Shown here: in pieces, positions 9,499 through 17,673 of the stretch
Numbering within the stretch: position 1 is the stretch's first letter
Layout: the number at the start of each line of letters is the position of its first letter
Source: Streptomyces bacillaris
Lineage (GTDB): Bacteria > Actinomycetota > Actinomycetes > Streptomycetales > Streptomycetaceae
Length of the DNA stretch: 64,000 bases
Assembly: GCF_003268675.1 (NCBI RefSeq)
Contig: NZ_CP029378.1
Location: forward strand, 3,100,001 to 3,164,000
Direction: 5' to 3'
Notes under the pieces: model-generated
The model's input: the letters and a program-made list of their open reading frames with translations, nothing else
Database searches by the model: none
Told to the model about the DNA's origin: nothing
Made by a program: the position numbers and the translations under genes

Positions 9499-10170
9499 CT
9501 CGGTCGTCCGCACCACGGCGGAAGTTGTCCGCGTGCCGACGGACGTCGTCCGCGCCCGGTGGGCCCGGACCTTGTGGCGGTTCCCGCACCGCTCCATCGA
9601 GCACCAGCGCCGCTTGCCGGGCCGGGAGGTGTCGACGAACAGCAGGCGGCAGTCGTCCGCGCCGCACGTGCGGATCCGGTGGGCGTACGCCCCCGTGAAC
9701 AGGTCCACCGCATCCCGCGCGACGGTGGAGAGCAGCCCGGTCCCGGTCGCCCCGGCGGCTGACCACTCCCGCCCCCCGTCGGCGGTCAGCCGGGCGGTCA
9801 AGGGCGGCCGCTCCGCCGCGTCGTTCACGGCGGCGAGGTCGTCCGCCCCGGTCGGCTCCCCCGCCACCCGGGCCTCCGCCAGCCGCCACAGCGCATCGCG
9901 CAGCCGCCGCGCGGCCACCACCTCGGCCGGGCTCACGACCAGGTCGAGCCCGCCCGGCAGCCGGCTCCGGCCCGCCCAGTCCACCAGGTCGGCGGGGCCG
10001 TGCAGCACCTCGAAGTACGCCAGTGGCCCGGGCCCACCGGTTGGCAGAAGCTCCAGGCAGAGCGCGCCCGGGTCGAACCGGAACGAACTGCCGTCCGGAT
10101 GCACCAGCAGCATCCCCGGAGGTGCCGCCTCCACATCCGCCTCCGGCGTGTCCATTGCCCTTCCACTCAT
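9487..10170 (-). CDS. CGNR zinc-finger (ABATE-domain) transcriptional regulator
   Basis: About 227 residues with an N-terminal stress-sensing ABATE-like region and a C-terminal CGNR zinc finger: IRTCGADDCRLLFVD, then RRWCSMERCGNRHKVRAHRAR, giving the four Cys ligands and the CGNR signature. Members are thought to bind DNA through this finger. The start is taken at ATG 10170 (MSGRAMDTPEAD) since a longer frame would run into the divergent gene; ATG 10155 is also possible. It is divergent from a glyoxalase-like gene with only 22 bases between, holding an AACC-N9-GGTT dyad that is a natural operator candidate. A second CGNR gene lies at 56488. Confidence 0.88.
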   Translation of the reverse strand: MSGRAMDTPEADVEAAPPGMLLVHPDGSSFRFDPGALCLELLPTGGPGPLAYFEVLHGPADLVDWAGRSRLPGGLDLVVSPAEVVAARRLRDALWRLAEARVAGEPTGADDLAAVNDAAERPPLTARLTADGGREWSAAGATGTGLLSTVARDAVDLFTGAYAHRIRTCGADDCRLLFVDTSRPGKRRWCSMERCGNRHKVRAHRARTTSVGTRTTSAVVRTTERDD

Positions 10171-10172
10171 GT

Positions 10173-10189
10173 AACCACTATAAACGGTT
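10173..10189. promoter_or_regulatory. AACC-N9-GGTT dyad in the CGNR/glyoxalase divergent gap
   Basis: AACC at 10173-10176 and GGTT at 10186-10189 are inverted arms around a nine-base AT-rich spacer, inside a gap of only 22 bases between two divergent start codons. Binding here would block both genes. Confidence 0.5.
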
Positions 10190-10192
10190 TCC

Positions 10193-10648
10193 ATGACACG
10201 CACACTCCCCTGGAAGCTCGTCATCGACAGCGCCGACCCGCACGCCCAGGCCGGATTCTGGGCCGGGGCCCTCGGTTACCTGGTCGAGGACAACAGCGCC
10301 CTGGTCGAGCAGTTGCTCACCGCCGGAGCCGTCCCCGAGGCCGCCACCACCCACGCCCACGGCCGCCGCGCCTGGCGCGATCTCGCGGCGGCCCGGCACC
10401 CGGACGACCCGTACGACGAGAAGAGCGGTACGGGGCTGGGGCGGCGGCTGCTCTTCCAGCGCATCCCGGAGCCGAAGACGGTCAAGAACCGGCTGCACAT
10501 CGATGTGCACACACCTCCCGGGGAGCGCGACACGGAGGCGGAACGTCTGGTCGGGCTGGGTGCGCGCATCCTGCGCGCGGTCGACGAACAGGGCGGGAGC
10601 TGGCTCGTCCTGGCAGATCCAGAGGGCAACGAATTCTGCGTCAACTGA
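10193..10648 (+). CDS. Glyoxalase-like (VOC) domain protein
   Basis: 151-residue vicinal-oxygen-chelate-fold protein of the glyoxalase-like group common in actinobacteria. The typical opening WKLVIDSADPHAQAGFWAGA and the mid-protein LLFQRIPEPKTVKNRLHIDVH, followed by GGSWLVLADPEGNEFCVN, match the family; the His in LHIDVH and the Glu in EGNEFCV are at metal-ligand positions. The ATG at 10193 lies 22 bases from the divergent CGNR gene. Whether it is an enzyme or a ligand-binding resistance protein cannot be told. It is followed by the chitinase promoter. Confidence 0.85.
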   Translation: MTRTLPWKLVIDSADPHAQAGFWAGALGYLVEDNSALVEQLLTAGAVPEAATTHAHGRRAWRDLAAARHPDDPYDEKSGTGLGRRLLFQRIPEPKTVKNRLHIDVHTPPGERDTEAERLVGLGARILRAVDEQGGSWLVLADPEGNEFCVN

Positions 10649-10730
10649 CCACAATTGGAAGCAATCAAAGACATTTGACGACGGAGTCGGCATCCCCGGC
10701 GGCACCCCGACAGCACCTCCAACAGCCTTT

Positions 10731-10772
10731 TGGTCCAGACCTCTTGACGATTGGTCTAGGCCTTCTTAGGGT
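10731..10772 (+). promoter_or_regulatory. Chitinase promoter with paired DasR-type repeats
   Basis: TGGTCCAGACCT at 10731-10742 and TGGTCTAGGCCT at 10752-10763 are the paired 12-bp direct repeats known from Streptomyces chitinase promoters, and match the core of the DasR responsive element. They flank TTGACG (10744-10749), with TAGGGT at 10767-10772 after 17 bases. DasR would repress until N-acetylglucosamine phosphates accumulate. Confidence 0.82.
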
Positions 10773-10881
10773 CGCGGAAACACTGCGGGGGTGCCGAGGA
10801 GAGGCGCGACGCGCTCAGGGCCACGCAGGGTTGACAGGCCAGGGGTCCCCCCTGTCCGTCCAGAGTCCCCAGGGAGCATCC

Positions 10882-12741
10882 TTGAGCACGGAAACACGCC
10901 GGAGCCGGACCAGATCGCCGCACGGCAGCACCCCGAACAAGCGGTTCAAGTTCCTCGCGGGCGCCACGGCGCTGGCCCTCCCGCTGGCCGCCATGGTCGG
11001 CCTCGCCTCCCCCGCGTCCGCCGCGGCCTCGGCCACCGCCACCTACGCCAAGGCCTCCGACTGGGGCTCCGGCTTCGAGGGCAAGTGGACGGTGAAGAAC
11101 ACCGGCACCACCACGCTCACCTCCTGGACCGTCGAGTGGGACTTCCCCGCGAACACCAAGGTGACCTCCGCCTGGGACGCGACCGTCACCAACTCCGCGA
11201 ACCACTGGACGGCGAAGAACCTCGGCTGGAACGGCACCCTCGCCCCCGGCGCCTCCGTCTCCTTCGGCTTCAACGGCTCCGGCAACGGCGCGCCCTCCGG
11301 CTGCAAGCTGAACGGCAACCCCTGCGACGGCTCCACCAACCCCGGTGACAACGCCCCCTCCGCCCCCGGCAAGCCCACCGCGAGCGACATCACCAACACC
11401 TCGGTGAAGCTCTCCTGGGCGGCCGCCACGGACGACAAGGGCATCAAGAACTACGACGTCAAGCGCGACGGCGCCACCGTCGCGACGGTCACCGGCACCA
11501 GCTACACCAACACCGGTCTGACCGCGGGCACCGACTACACCTACACCGTGGTCGCCCGCGACACCGCCGACCAGACCGGCCCGGCCTCGGCCGCCACGAC
11601 GGTCCGCACCACCGGCGGCGGTGGCGGCGAGAACCCGGGCGGGGGCAAGATCAACCTGGGATACTTCACCAACTGGGGCTCCTACACGGTGAAGAACCTC
11701 GTGACCTCCGGCTCCGCCGACAAGATCACGCACATCAACTACGCCTTCGGCAACGTCCAGAACGGCAAGTGCACGATCGGCGACGCGTACGAGGACTACG
11801 AGAAGACCTACACTGCCGCCAACTCCGTCGACGGGGTCGCCGACACCTGGGACCAGCCGCTGCGCGGTCACTTCAACCAGCTCCGCAAGCTGAAGGCGCA
11901 GTACCCGCACATCAAGGTCCTCTGGTCCTTCGGCGGCTGGACCTGGTCCGGCGGCTTCGGCCAGGCCGTCCAGAACCCCGCCGCCTTCGCCCAGTCCTGC
12001 TACGACCTGGTCGAGGACCCGCGCTGGGCCGATGTCTTCGACGGCATCGACCTGGACTGGGAGTACCCCAACGCCTGCGGTCTGACCTGTGACAACAGCG
12101 GCCCGGCCGCGATCAAGAACATGATGCAGGCGATGCGGGCCAAGTTCGGCCCCAACAACCTGCTCACTGCGGCCATCACCGCCGACGGCTCCAACGGCGG
12201 CAAGCTCGACGCGGCCGACTACGGCGGCGCCGCGCAGTACATCGACTGGTACGACGTGATGACGTACGACTACTTCGGCTCCTGGTCCGCCCAGGGCCCG
12301 ACCGCCCCGCACTCCCCGCTGACCTCGTACCCGGGCATCCCGGCGCAGGGCTTCAATTCGGCCGACGCGATCGCCAAGCTGAAGGCCAAGGGCGTCCCGG
12401 CCAAGAAGCTCCTCCTCGGCATCGGCTTCTACGGCCGCGGCTGGACCGGAGTCACCCAGTCCGCCCCCGGCGGCAGCGCCACCGGCCCGGCGGCCGGCAT
12501 CGAGCCCGGCAACCAGTACTACAAGGTCCTGAAGACCACCTGCCCGGCCACCGGCACCGTCGGCGGCACGGCGTACGCCCACTGCGGCAACAACTGGTGG
12601 AGCTACGACACCCCGGCCACCATCAACTCCAAGATGGCGTGGGCCAAGGACCAGGGCCTGGGTGGCGCGTTCTTCTGGGAGTTCAACGGTGACACCACCG
12701 ACGGCGAACTCGTGAAGGCCATCAGCAACGGTCTGAAGTAG
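10882..12741 (+). CDS. Secreted chitinase: CBM2, fibronectin III, GH18
   Basis: Extracellular enzyme that cleaves chitin, of about 619 residues. A long Sec-type signal (basic start, then FLAGATALALPLAAMVGLA and ASPASA) is followed by a family 2 cellulose/chitin-binding module (about residues 48-150), a fibronectin type III module (about 158-245), a GGGGG linker and the GH18 catalytic barrel. The catalytic DxxDxDxE motif is complete in FDGIDLDWEYP near residue 390, with the substrate strand VLWSFGGWTWSGGF before it. The TTG at 10882 is chosen because AGGGAG lies at 10871-10876. The module order matches ChiC of S. lividans. Regulation by DasR is indicated by the upstream repeats. Confidence 0.95.
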   Translation: MSTETRRSRTRSPHGSTPNKRFKFLAGATALALPLAAMVGLASPASAAASATATYAKASDWGSGFEGKWTVKNTGTTTLTSWTVEWDFPANTKVTSAWDATVTNSANHWTAKNLGWNGTLAPGASVSFGFNGSGNGAPSGCKLNGNPCDGSTNPGDNAPSAPGKPTASDITNTSVKLSWAAATDDKGIKNYDVKRDGATVATVTGTSYTNTGLTAGTDYTYTVVARDTADQTGPASAATTVRTTGGGGGENPGGGKINLGYFTNWGSYTVKNLVTSGSADKITHINYAFGNVQNGKCTIGDAYEDYEKTYTAANSVDGVADTWDQPLRGHFNQLRKLKAQYPHIKVLWSFGGWTWSGGFGQAVQNPAAFAQSCYDLVEDPRWADVFDGIDLDWEYPNACGLTCDNSGPAAIKNMMQAMRAKFGPNNLLTAAITADGSNGGKLDAADYGGAAQYIDWYDVMTYDYFGSWSAQGPTAPHSPLTSYPGIPAQGFNSADAIAKLKAKGVPAKKLLLGIGFYGRGWTGVTQSAPGGSATGPAAGIEPGNQYYKVLKTTCPATGTVGGTAYAHCGNNWWSYDTPATINSKMAWAKDQGLGGAFFWEFNGDTTDGELVKAISNGLK

Positions 12742-12778
12742 TGACCGGAAGTAACGGCCTGAAGTAACGACCGGAAGT
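12727..12778. repeat. 26-bp tandem duplication at the chitinase stop
   Basis: Two copies, 12727-12752 and 12753-12778, with three mismatches. The first copy encodes the last codons and TAG stop of the chitinase, and the second duplicates them downstream, so a second stop follows in step. Confidence 0.8.
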
Positions 12779-12796
12779 AAACGCCTGCACGACCTT

Positions 12797-12831
12797 GAGC
12801 CCGTCCGCCCCGAACAGGGGCGGGCGGGCTC
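12797..12831 (+). terminator. Chitinase terminator
   Basis: A 15-base stem (12797-12811 with 12817-12831, one G-T wobble) around the loop GAACA, 55 bases after the chitinase stop. The gap up to the HAD gene holds nothing else recognisable. Confidence 0.82.
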
Positions 12832-12931
12832 GCTCCGTTGCGAGCCCGTGGTTCCCGCCCGCACCCGGCGCGCCTACCCGATCGCCCCCTCCCGCGCAAG
12901 CCGCCGTCCGGGCCCTCCTAGGCTGTGGCGC

Positions 12932-13795
12932 ATGCCCACGCCCACGCCCATACCCTCGCCCTCGCCCTCGCCCGTGCCGCCCGCGTGCGCCCCCGTGCCG
13001 CCCGCGTACGCCCTCGTCGCCACCGACCTGGACGGCACCCTGCTGCGCCCGGACGACACCGTCGGCACCCGTTCCCGCGCCGCGCTCGCCCTCGCCGCCG
13101 CCGCGGGCGCCCGGCATCTGATCGTCACCGGTCGGCCGGTTCCCGGCGTACGGGCCCTGCTCGCGGATCTCGCCTACACCGGGCTCGTCGTGTGCGGGCA
13201 GGGCACGCAGTTGTACGACGCCGACAGCGCGCGGCTGCTGCGCTCGGTGACCCTGGACCGGGAGGCCGCCGACACCGCGCTCGGCAAGCTGGAGGCGGAG
13301 GTCGGGGCGGTGTTCGCGGCCGTGGACCAGGACGGGCCGGACGGCGTCACGCTGATCGAGCGCGGCTACCGGATGCCGAACCCCACGCTCCCCGCCCTCC
13401 GCGTGGACTCCCGCGACGCCCTGTGGGAGCGCCCCGTCATCAAGGTGCTGGTCCGCCACCCGGAGCTGGGCGACGACGCCCTGGCCGCCGCCGCGCGCGG
13501 GGCCGTGGGGGACCTGGCGAACGTCACCATGGCGGGGCCCGGCACGGTCGAACTGGCTCCGTACGGTGTCGACAAGGGCACCGGGATCGCGGCGGCGGCC
13601 GAGCTGCTGGGGATCGGGCCCGAGCGGACGGTCGCGTTCGGAGACATGCCCAACGACCTCCCGATGTTCCGCCGCTCCGGCCACCGGGTGGCCATGGGCA
13701 ACGCCCACCCGGAGCTGCGCGCGGCGGCGGACGAGGTGACGGCCACCAACGCGGAGGACGGGGTGGCGGTGGTGCTGGAGCGGCTGTTCGGCTGA
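12932..13795 (+). CDS. HAD-superfamily hydrolase, Cof-type phosphatase
   Basis: About 287 residues. HAD motif I is VATDLDGTLLRPDD with the nucleophile Asp, motif II is HLIVTGRPV, the motif III Lys is in ERPVIKVLV, and motif IV is VAFGDMPNDLPMF with the Mg-binding Asp pair. The C2 cap lies in the middle, as in Cof-type sugar-phosphate phosphatases. ATG 12932 is the first start, but the first ~25 residues are a Pro/Thr/Ser repeat (PTPTPIPSPSPSPVPP) not found in the family, so a later start cannot be excluded. It ends 29 bases from the convergent phosphatase gene. Substrate unknown. Confidence 0.87.
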   Translation: MPTPTPIPSPSPSPVPPACAPVPPAYALVATDLDGTLLRPDDTVGTRSRAALALAAAAGARHLIVTGRPVPGVRALLADLAYTGLVVCGQGTQLYDADSARLLRSVTLDREAADTALGKLEAEVGAVFAAVDQDGPDGVTLIERGYRMPNPTLPALRVDSRDALWERPVIKVLVRHPELGDDALAAAARGAVGDLANVTMAGPGTVELAPYGVDKGTGIAAAAELLGIGPERTVAFGDMPNDLPMFRRSGHRVAMGNAHPELRAAADEVTATNAEDGVAVVLERLFG

Positions 13796-13824
13796 GGCCC
13801 GCGCCCGCGCGCCCGGTCAGCTGG

Positions 13825-16068
13825 TCAGCCGCTGCCCGGAAGGTTCTGTTCCGTCCAGAGCACCTTGCCGTCCGGGCCGTGCCGGGCGCCCCAGTGGGCG
13901 GCGAGGCGGGAGACGATGAAGAGGCCCCGGCCGCCCTCGTCGACCGTGCGGGCGTGGCGCAGGTGCGGGGAGGCCGTGGAGCCGTCGTGGACCTCGCAGG
14001 TGAGGGTGGTGTCCAGGAGCAGCCGGAGCCGGAGCGGCGGGGTGCCGTAGCGGACGGCGTTGGTGACCAGTTCGCTGACGATCAGCTCGGTCGCGTCGAC
14101 GGTGTCCTCGTCGAGCCCCCACCCCTGGAGCCGGTCGCGGACGAGCAGCCGGGCGGTGGCCGGGGTCGTCCGGTCCTGGGCGAGGTCCCAGGTGGCGACG
14201 CGGTGGTCGGAGACCGTACCGGTACGGGCCAGGAGCAGCGCCGCACCGGCGGACCGGGTGTCGTCGGGGAGGGCGTACACGATGTCGTCGCCCAGCTGCT
14301 GGAGGCCGCGGCCGGACCCGATGCCGTCGGCGAGGGTCCGCGTGATGCGCTCCTCGGCGTGCTCGTCGGGGAGCAGGTCGCCCGTGCAGAACGCCAGGAG
14401 GCTGCCCTCCTCCAGGGTGACGGCGGCGGGGGCGAAGAGGCCGCCGTCGGCGTCGAAGAGGCCCGGGCCCTCGGGGACGTCGAGCGCGACGGCCCGCCCG
14501 TCGGGGCCGACGGCCAGGGGCGCGGGGTGGCCGGCGCGGGCGACCGTACAGGTGCGGGTGAACGGGTCGTAGACCCCGTACACGCACCCCGCCCGCAGTT
14601 CCTCGCTCTGGAGCGCGTCGCTCGGGGGCAGAGCCGCGCGTTCGCCGGCGAGACGGTCGGCGGTCTCCTTGAGGCGGGCCAGCACCTCCTCCGGCTCCAG
14701 GTCGAGACCGGCCAGCGCCTGGATGACCGTACGGAGCTGGCCCATCGCGATGGCCGACTGGAGCCCCTCCCCCGCGACACCGCCGACGACGAGTGCCGTA
14801 CGGGCCCCGGAGAGCGCGATCGCGTCGAACCAGCAGCCGCTGTCCCGGCCCGGCAGCAGCACATGGGCGGTCTCCACGGCGGCCTGGTGGCGCTCGGCCT
14901 GCGGGAGGAGGCGGCGCTGCACGGTGGAGGCTATGAGGTGCTCGCGCTCGTAGCGGCGGGCGTTGTCGATGGCGAGGGCCGCCCGGGTGGCGGCGGTGGC
15001 GGCGAGGGAGACGTCGTCCTCGTCGAAGGGTTCGGCGGGCCCGCAGCGGTAGAGGCTGAGCAGCCCGAGCACGGCTCCCCGCAGGGTGAGGGGCACCACG
15101 ATCAGGGAGTGCGCACCGGCCTGCGCCAGGGCACCGGCCCCGTCCGGGTCGGCGGCCAGCCACGGGGTGTCTGCGGTGAGCGGGACGAGCCGGGGCCGCA
15201 GGTCCGCGACGGCGAGCGCGTACGGCGTACGGGGTGGCAGCCGGCGGGTCCCGCCGACCGGGCGGCCCCGGTGCGGCCCGTCGCCGGGGGCGGGCCGTAC
15301 GGTCGCACAGCGGCCGGTCGCCGCACGGCGCAACGGGGTCTCGGGCGGCAGCGGCCCCACCGGCGGATCGGCCCCGCGCAGCACCTCGTCCACCACCTCG
15401 ACGACGGCGGCTCCGGCGAACCCGGGCACCAGCGCGTCGATGAACGACCGGCAGGTGGCCGCCACGTCCAGCGAACCGCCGACCGCGTCCCGCACGGCGG
15501 CCAGCGCGGCCTCCCGGGCCCGCGCCCGCTCCCGCTCGGTGACGTCGACGACGGCGCTGAGCAGGCCGATGGTGGGGCCCCCGGGGCTGTCGGGGCCCGC
15601 GGGACTGTCGAGGCTTGCAGGTCCTGCGGGGTCTGCGGGACTGTCGGGGCTTGCGGGTCCTACGGAGCCTGCGGGGACTGCGGGGGCTGCGGGGGCTGCG
15701 GTTCCTGCGAGGCGGTAGGCGGAGACCAGGAAGGTGCGGTCGCCGGGGATCTGCCGGAGCCGGCCGCGTACGAGATGGTCGCGTACGGGCCCGTCCCCCG
15801 CGAGCACCCGCCTCAGGAGCCGCTCGCACCCGTCGGGGTCGTCGAGCCGGAACACCTCGGTGAAGGGGAGCCCGATGTACTCCTCGGTCCCGACGCCCTC
15901 GACCAGGGAGTTGGCGCGGACCAGCCGCAGCTGCGGGTCGAGCACGACGAGCCCCACGGCGGACTGGGCGAACAGGGCCTCCAGCAGGGCGTCGTCCAGG
16001 GCGCCGGGCCCGTCCTTCCCGGCTCCGGCCCCGGCCGGGGTATCGGCGTACGACACGGCTCCACCCAC
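13825..16068 (-). CDS. PAS-GAF-PP2C (SpoIIE) phosphatase with C-terminal RsbW-like ATPase
   Basis: Large cytosolic signalling protein, 747 residues. A PAS domain starts near residue 28 (SAVGLVVLDPQLRLVRANS). A GAF domain follows (about 190-360), then a PP2C/SpoIIE phosphatase core with GGVAGEGLQSAIAMGQLR and FCTGDLLPDE, and finally a histidine-kinase-type ATPase domain with the N box ELIVSELVTNAVRYG and GRGLFIVSRLA. This architecture suggests control of an anti-sigma/anti-anti-sigma switch by dephosphorylation, with the ATPase domain possibly acting as kinase. The PAS region carries an unusual insert of about 45 residues of Pro/Ala/Ser/Asp repeats. The GTG at 16068 is used. It is divergent from a Ser/Thr kinase. 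Confidence 0.9.
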   Translation of the reverse strand: MGGAVSYADTPAGAGAGKDGPGALDDALLEALFAQSAVGLVVLDPQLRLVRANSLVEGVGTEEYIGLPFTEVFRLDDPDGCERLLRRVLAGDGPVRDHLVRGRLRQIPGDRTFLVSAYRLAGTAAPAAPAVPAGSVGPASPDSPADPAGPASLDSPAGPDSPGGPTIGLLSAVVDVTERERARAREAALAAVRDAVGGSLDVAATCRSFIDALVPGFAGAAVVEVVDEVLRGADPPVGPLPPETPLRRAATGRCATVRPAPGDGPHRGRPVGGTRRLPPRTPYALAVADLRPRLVPLTADTPWLAADPDGAGALAQAGAHSLIVVPLTLRGAVLGLLSLYRCGPAEPFDEDDVSLAATAATRAALAIDNARRYEREHLIASTVQRRLLPQAERHQAAVETAHVLLPGRDSGCWFDAIALSGARTALVVGGVAGEGLQSAIAMGQLRTVIQALAGLDLEPEEVLARLKETADRLAGERAALPPSDALQSEELRAGCVYGVYDPFTRTCTVARAGHPAPLAVGPDGRAVALDVPEGPGLFDADGGLFAPAAVTLEEGSLLAFCTGDLLPDEHAEERITRTLADGIGSGRGLQQLGDDIVYALPDDTRSAGAALLLARTGTVSDHRVATWDLAQDRTTPATARLLVRDRLQGWGLDEDTVDATELIVSELVTNAVRYGTPPLRLRLLLDTTLTCEVHDGSTASPHLRHARTVDEGGRGLFIVSRLAAHWGARHGPDGKVLWTEQNLPGSG

Positions 16069-16257
16069 CCTCAGGCTCCGGCCCCGGCGCCCCGGACCAC
16101 CGGAGCACCGACACGTGCCGGTCCAGCATCACCCGCGGCCCGGGGAGCGGCCACCCGGGGGCAGCGGGGGTGTGACGGGCGGGGCCGGGCGCTCCACCAG
16201 GAGCGCGGGAGGAGGGGGCGGAGGCGTCCGGATCACCGCCTCCGCGCGGGCCGTTCA

Positions 16258-16317
16258 GCGTCATGTCTCCGCAAGGCGCTCTGCGTCATGTCTCCGCCGG
16301 GCGGCCTGCGTCATACT
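16258..16317. repeat. Three 25-bp-spaced GCGTCAT direct repeats before the kinase
   Basis: GCGTCATGTCTCCGC occurs at 16258-16272 and again at 16283-16297, and GCGTCATACT at 16308-16317, an exact 25-bp period. The array lies 41-100 bases before the kinase start in the 289-base divergent gap to the phosphatase, which otherwise shows nothing recognisable. The spacing places the copies on nearby faces of the helix, as for a multimeric regulator. Confidence 0.65.
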
Positions 16318-16357
16318 GAGCCGCCGGAGCGCGCGGGGGCGAGGGGGCGTACAGCGG

Positions 16358-17656
16358 ATGGAGCACGGGGCGGACGGCAGCAGGCTGCCGGAACGTATCG
16401 GCGGGTACACCGTGGAACGGGAGCTGGGCTCCGGTGGCATGGGCACGGTCTATCTGGCGCGTTCGCGCGGCGGGCGGGCGGTGGCCGTGAAGGTGGCGCG
16501 CCCGGAGCTGGCGAGCGACCCGCACTTCCGGGAGCGGTTCCGGGCCGAGGTGGCGGCCGCGCGGAGTGTGGGCGGCTTCCACACGGCCCCCGTGGTCGAC
16601 GCGGACCCGGCGGCACCGGCGCCCTGGCTGGCCACGGCGTACGTTCCCGGGCCCACGCTCTCCGCGCTGCTGGAGGCCGAGGGGCCGATGGACGAGGCGC
16701 GGCTGCGGCGGCTGGGGGCGGCGCTCGCCGAGGCGCTCGCGGCGATCCACGGCTGCGGCCTGGTCCACCGCGATCTGAAGCCCGGCAACATCGTGATGGC
16801 CCCCGACGGCCCCCGAGTGCTGGACTTCGGCATCGCGCGGGCGCTGGAGTCGACCCGGCTGACGGCCACCGGCACGGCCTTCGGGACGCCGGGGTTCCTG
16901 GCGCCCGAGCAGGCGCAAGGACTGGAGGTCGGTGGTGCCGCCGACGTGTTCGCGCTGGGCGCCGTGCTCGTCGCGGCGGCGGGCGGCAGCGCGTTCGGGG
17001 CGGGCACGCCGATGGGCCTGATGTACCGGTCGGTGCACGAACCGGCGGACCTGGGCGCGGTTCCGGAAGAGCTGCGTCCGGTCGTGCGGGCGTGCCTGGC
17101 CAAGGAGCCGGAGCGGCGGCCCACCCCGGCGCAGTTGCTGGACCTCTTCGCGCCGGAGGCCACGCCGTACACCCCTACCGAGGCGTACCCGGCGACCGCG
17201 CCGGAGGCTGCCCCGTACACACCGAGCGCGCCAGAGGCTGCTCCGTACGCGCCGAGCGCGCCCGGCGCCGTCCCGCACCCGCCGAGCGCGGCGCAGCCCA
17301 CGGTGACCGCCCCCGCCCTCGTGGTGCCCCCGCGACCGTCCTACACGCCGTACGCGCCCTCCGCCGACCTCACCGCCGGTCTCGCCGCCGACCTCACGTT
17401 CATGGCGATCGGGCCGGACACCTCCCTGCTCGTCGACAGCACGGGCGTCACGCTCGGCCGGGAGGGCGGGGAGGCGCAGTACACCTGGACCGAGATCCTG
17501 ACCGTGCAGTACGCGGCCGAGGGGCCCAAGCACCTCAGGGTCGTCGTCCACCTGCACGACGGCACGGCCCATCCCTGCCTGCTCGCGGCCCGCAAGCGCG
17601 CCCGTCTCCAGGAGTGGCTGGAGGACCTGCCGCTGATCCTGGAGTGCTTCGTATAG
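16358..17656 (+). CDS. Hanks-type serine/threonine protein kinase
   Basis: 432-residue soluble kinase. The catalytic domain spans about residues 14-265 and is intact: glycine loop GSGGMGTVYLA, VAVKVARPEL with the ATP Lys, HRDLKPGNIVM catalytic loop, DFGIARA and APEQAQG. A linker of about 60 residues is built from PEAAPYTPSA-type repeats, and a C-terminal domain of about 90 residues (SLLVDSTGVTLGREGG, then TWTEILTVQY) resembles a small beta-rich fold of unknown role. There is no transmembrane segment, so it is cytosolic unlike PknB. It starts at the first ATG after the CGTCAT repeats, is divergent from a PP2C phosphatase, and could phosphorylate what that enzyme dephosphorylates (inference). 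Confidence 0.92.
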   Translation: MEHGADGSRLPERIGGYTVERELGSGGMGTVYLARSRGGRAVAVKVARPELASDPHFRERFRAEVAAARSVGGFHTAPVVDADPAAPAPWLATAYVPGPTLSALLEAEGPMDEARLRRLGAALAEALAAIHGCGLVHRDLKPGNIVMAPDGPRVLDFGIARALESTRLTATGTAFGTPGFLAPEQAQGLEVGGAADVFALGAVLVAAAGGSAFGAGTPMGLMYRSVHEPADLGAVPEELRPVVRACLAKEPERRPTPAQLLDLFAPEATPYTPTEAYPATAPEAAPYTPSAPEAAPYAPSAPGAVPHPPSAAQPTVTAPALVVPPRPSYTPYAPSADLTAGLAADLTFMAIGPDTSLLVDSTGVTLGREGGEAQYTWTEILTVQYAAEGPKHLRVVVHLHDGTAHPCLLAARKRARLQEWLEDLPLILECFV

Positions 17657-17673
17657 GTGCTCCTGGTAGGGGG

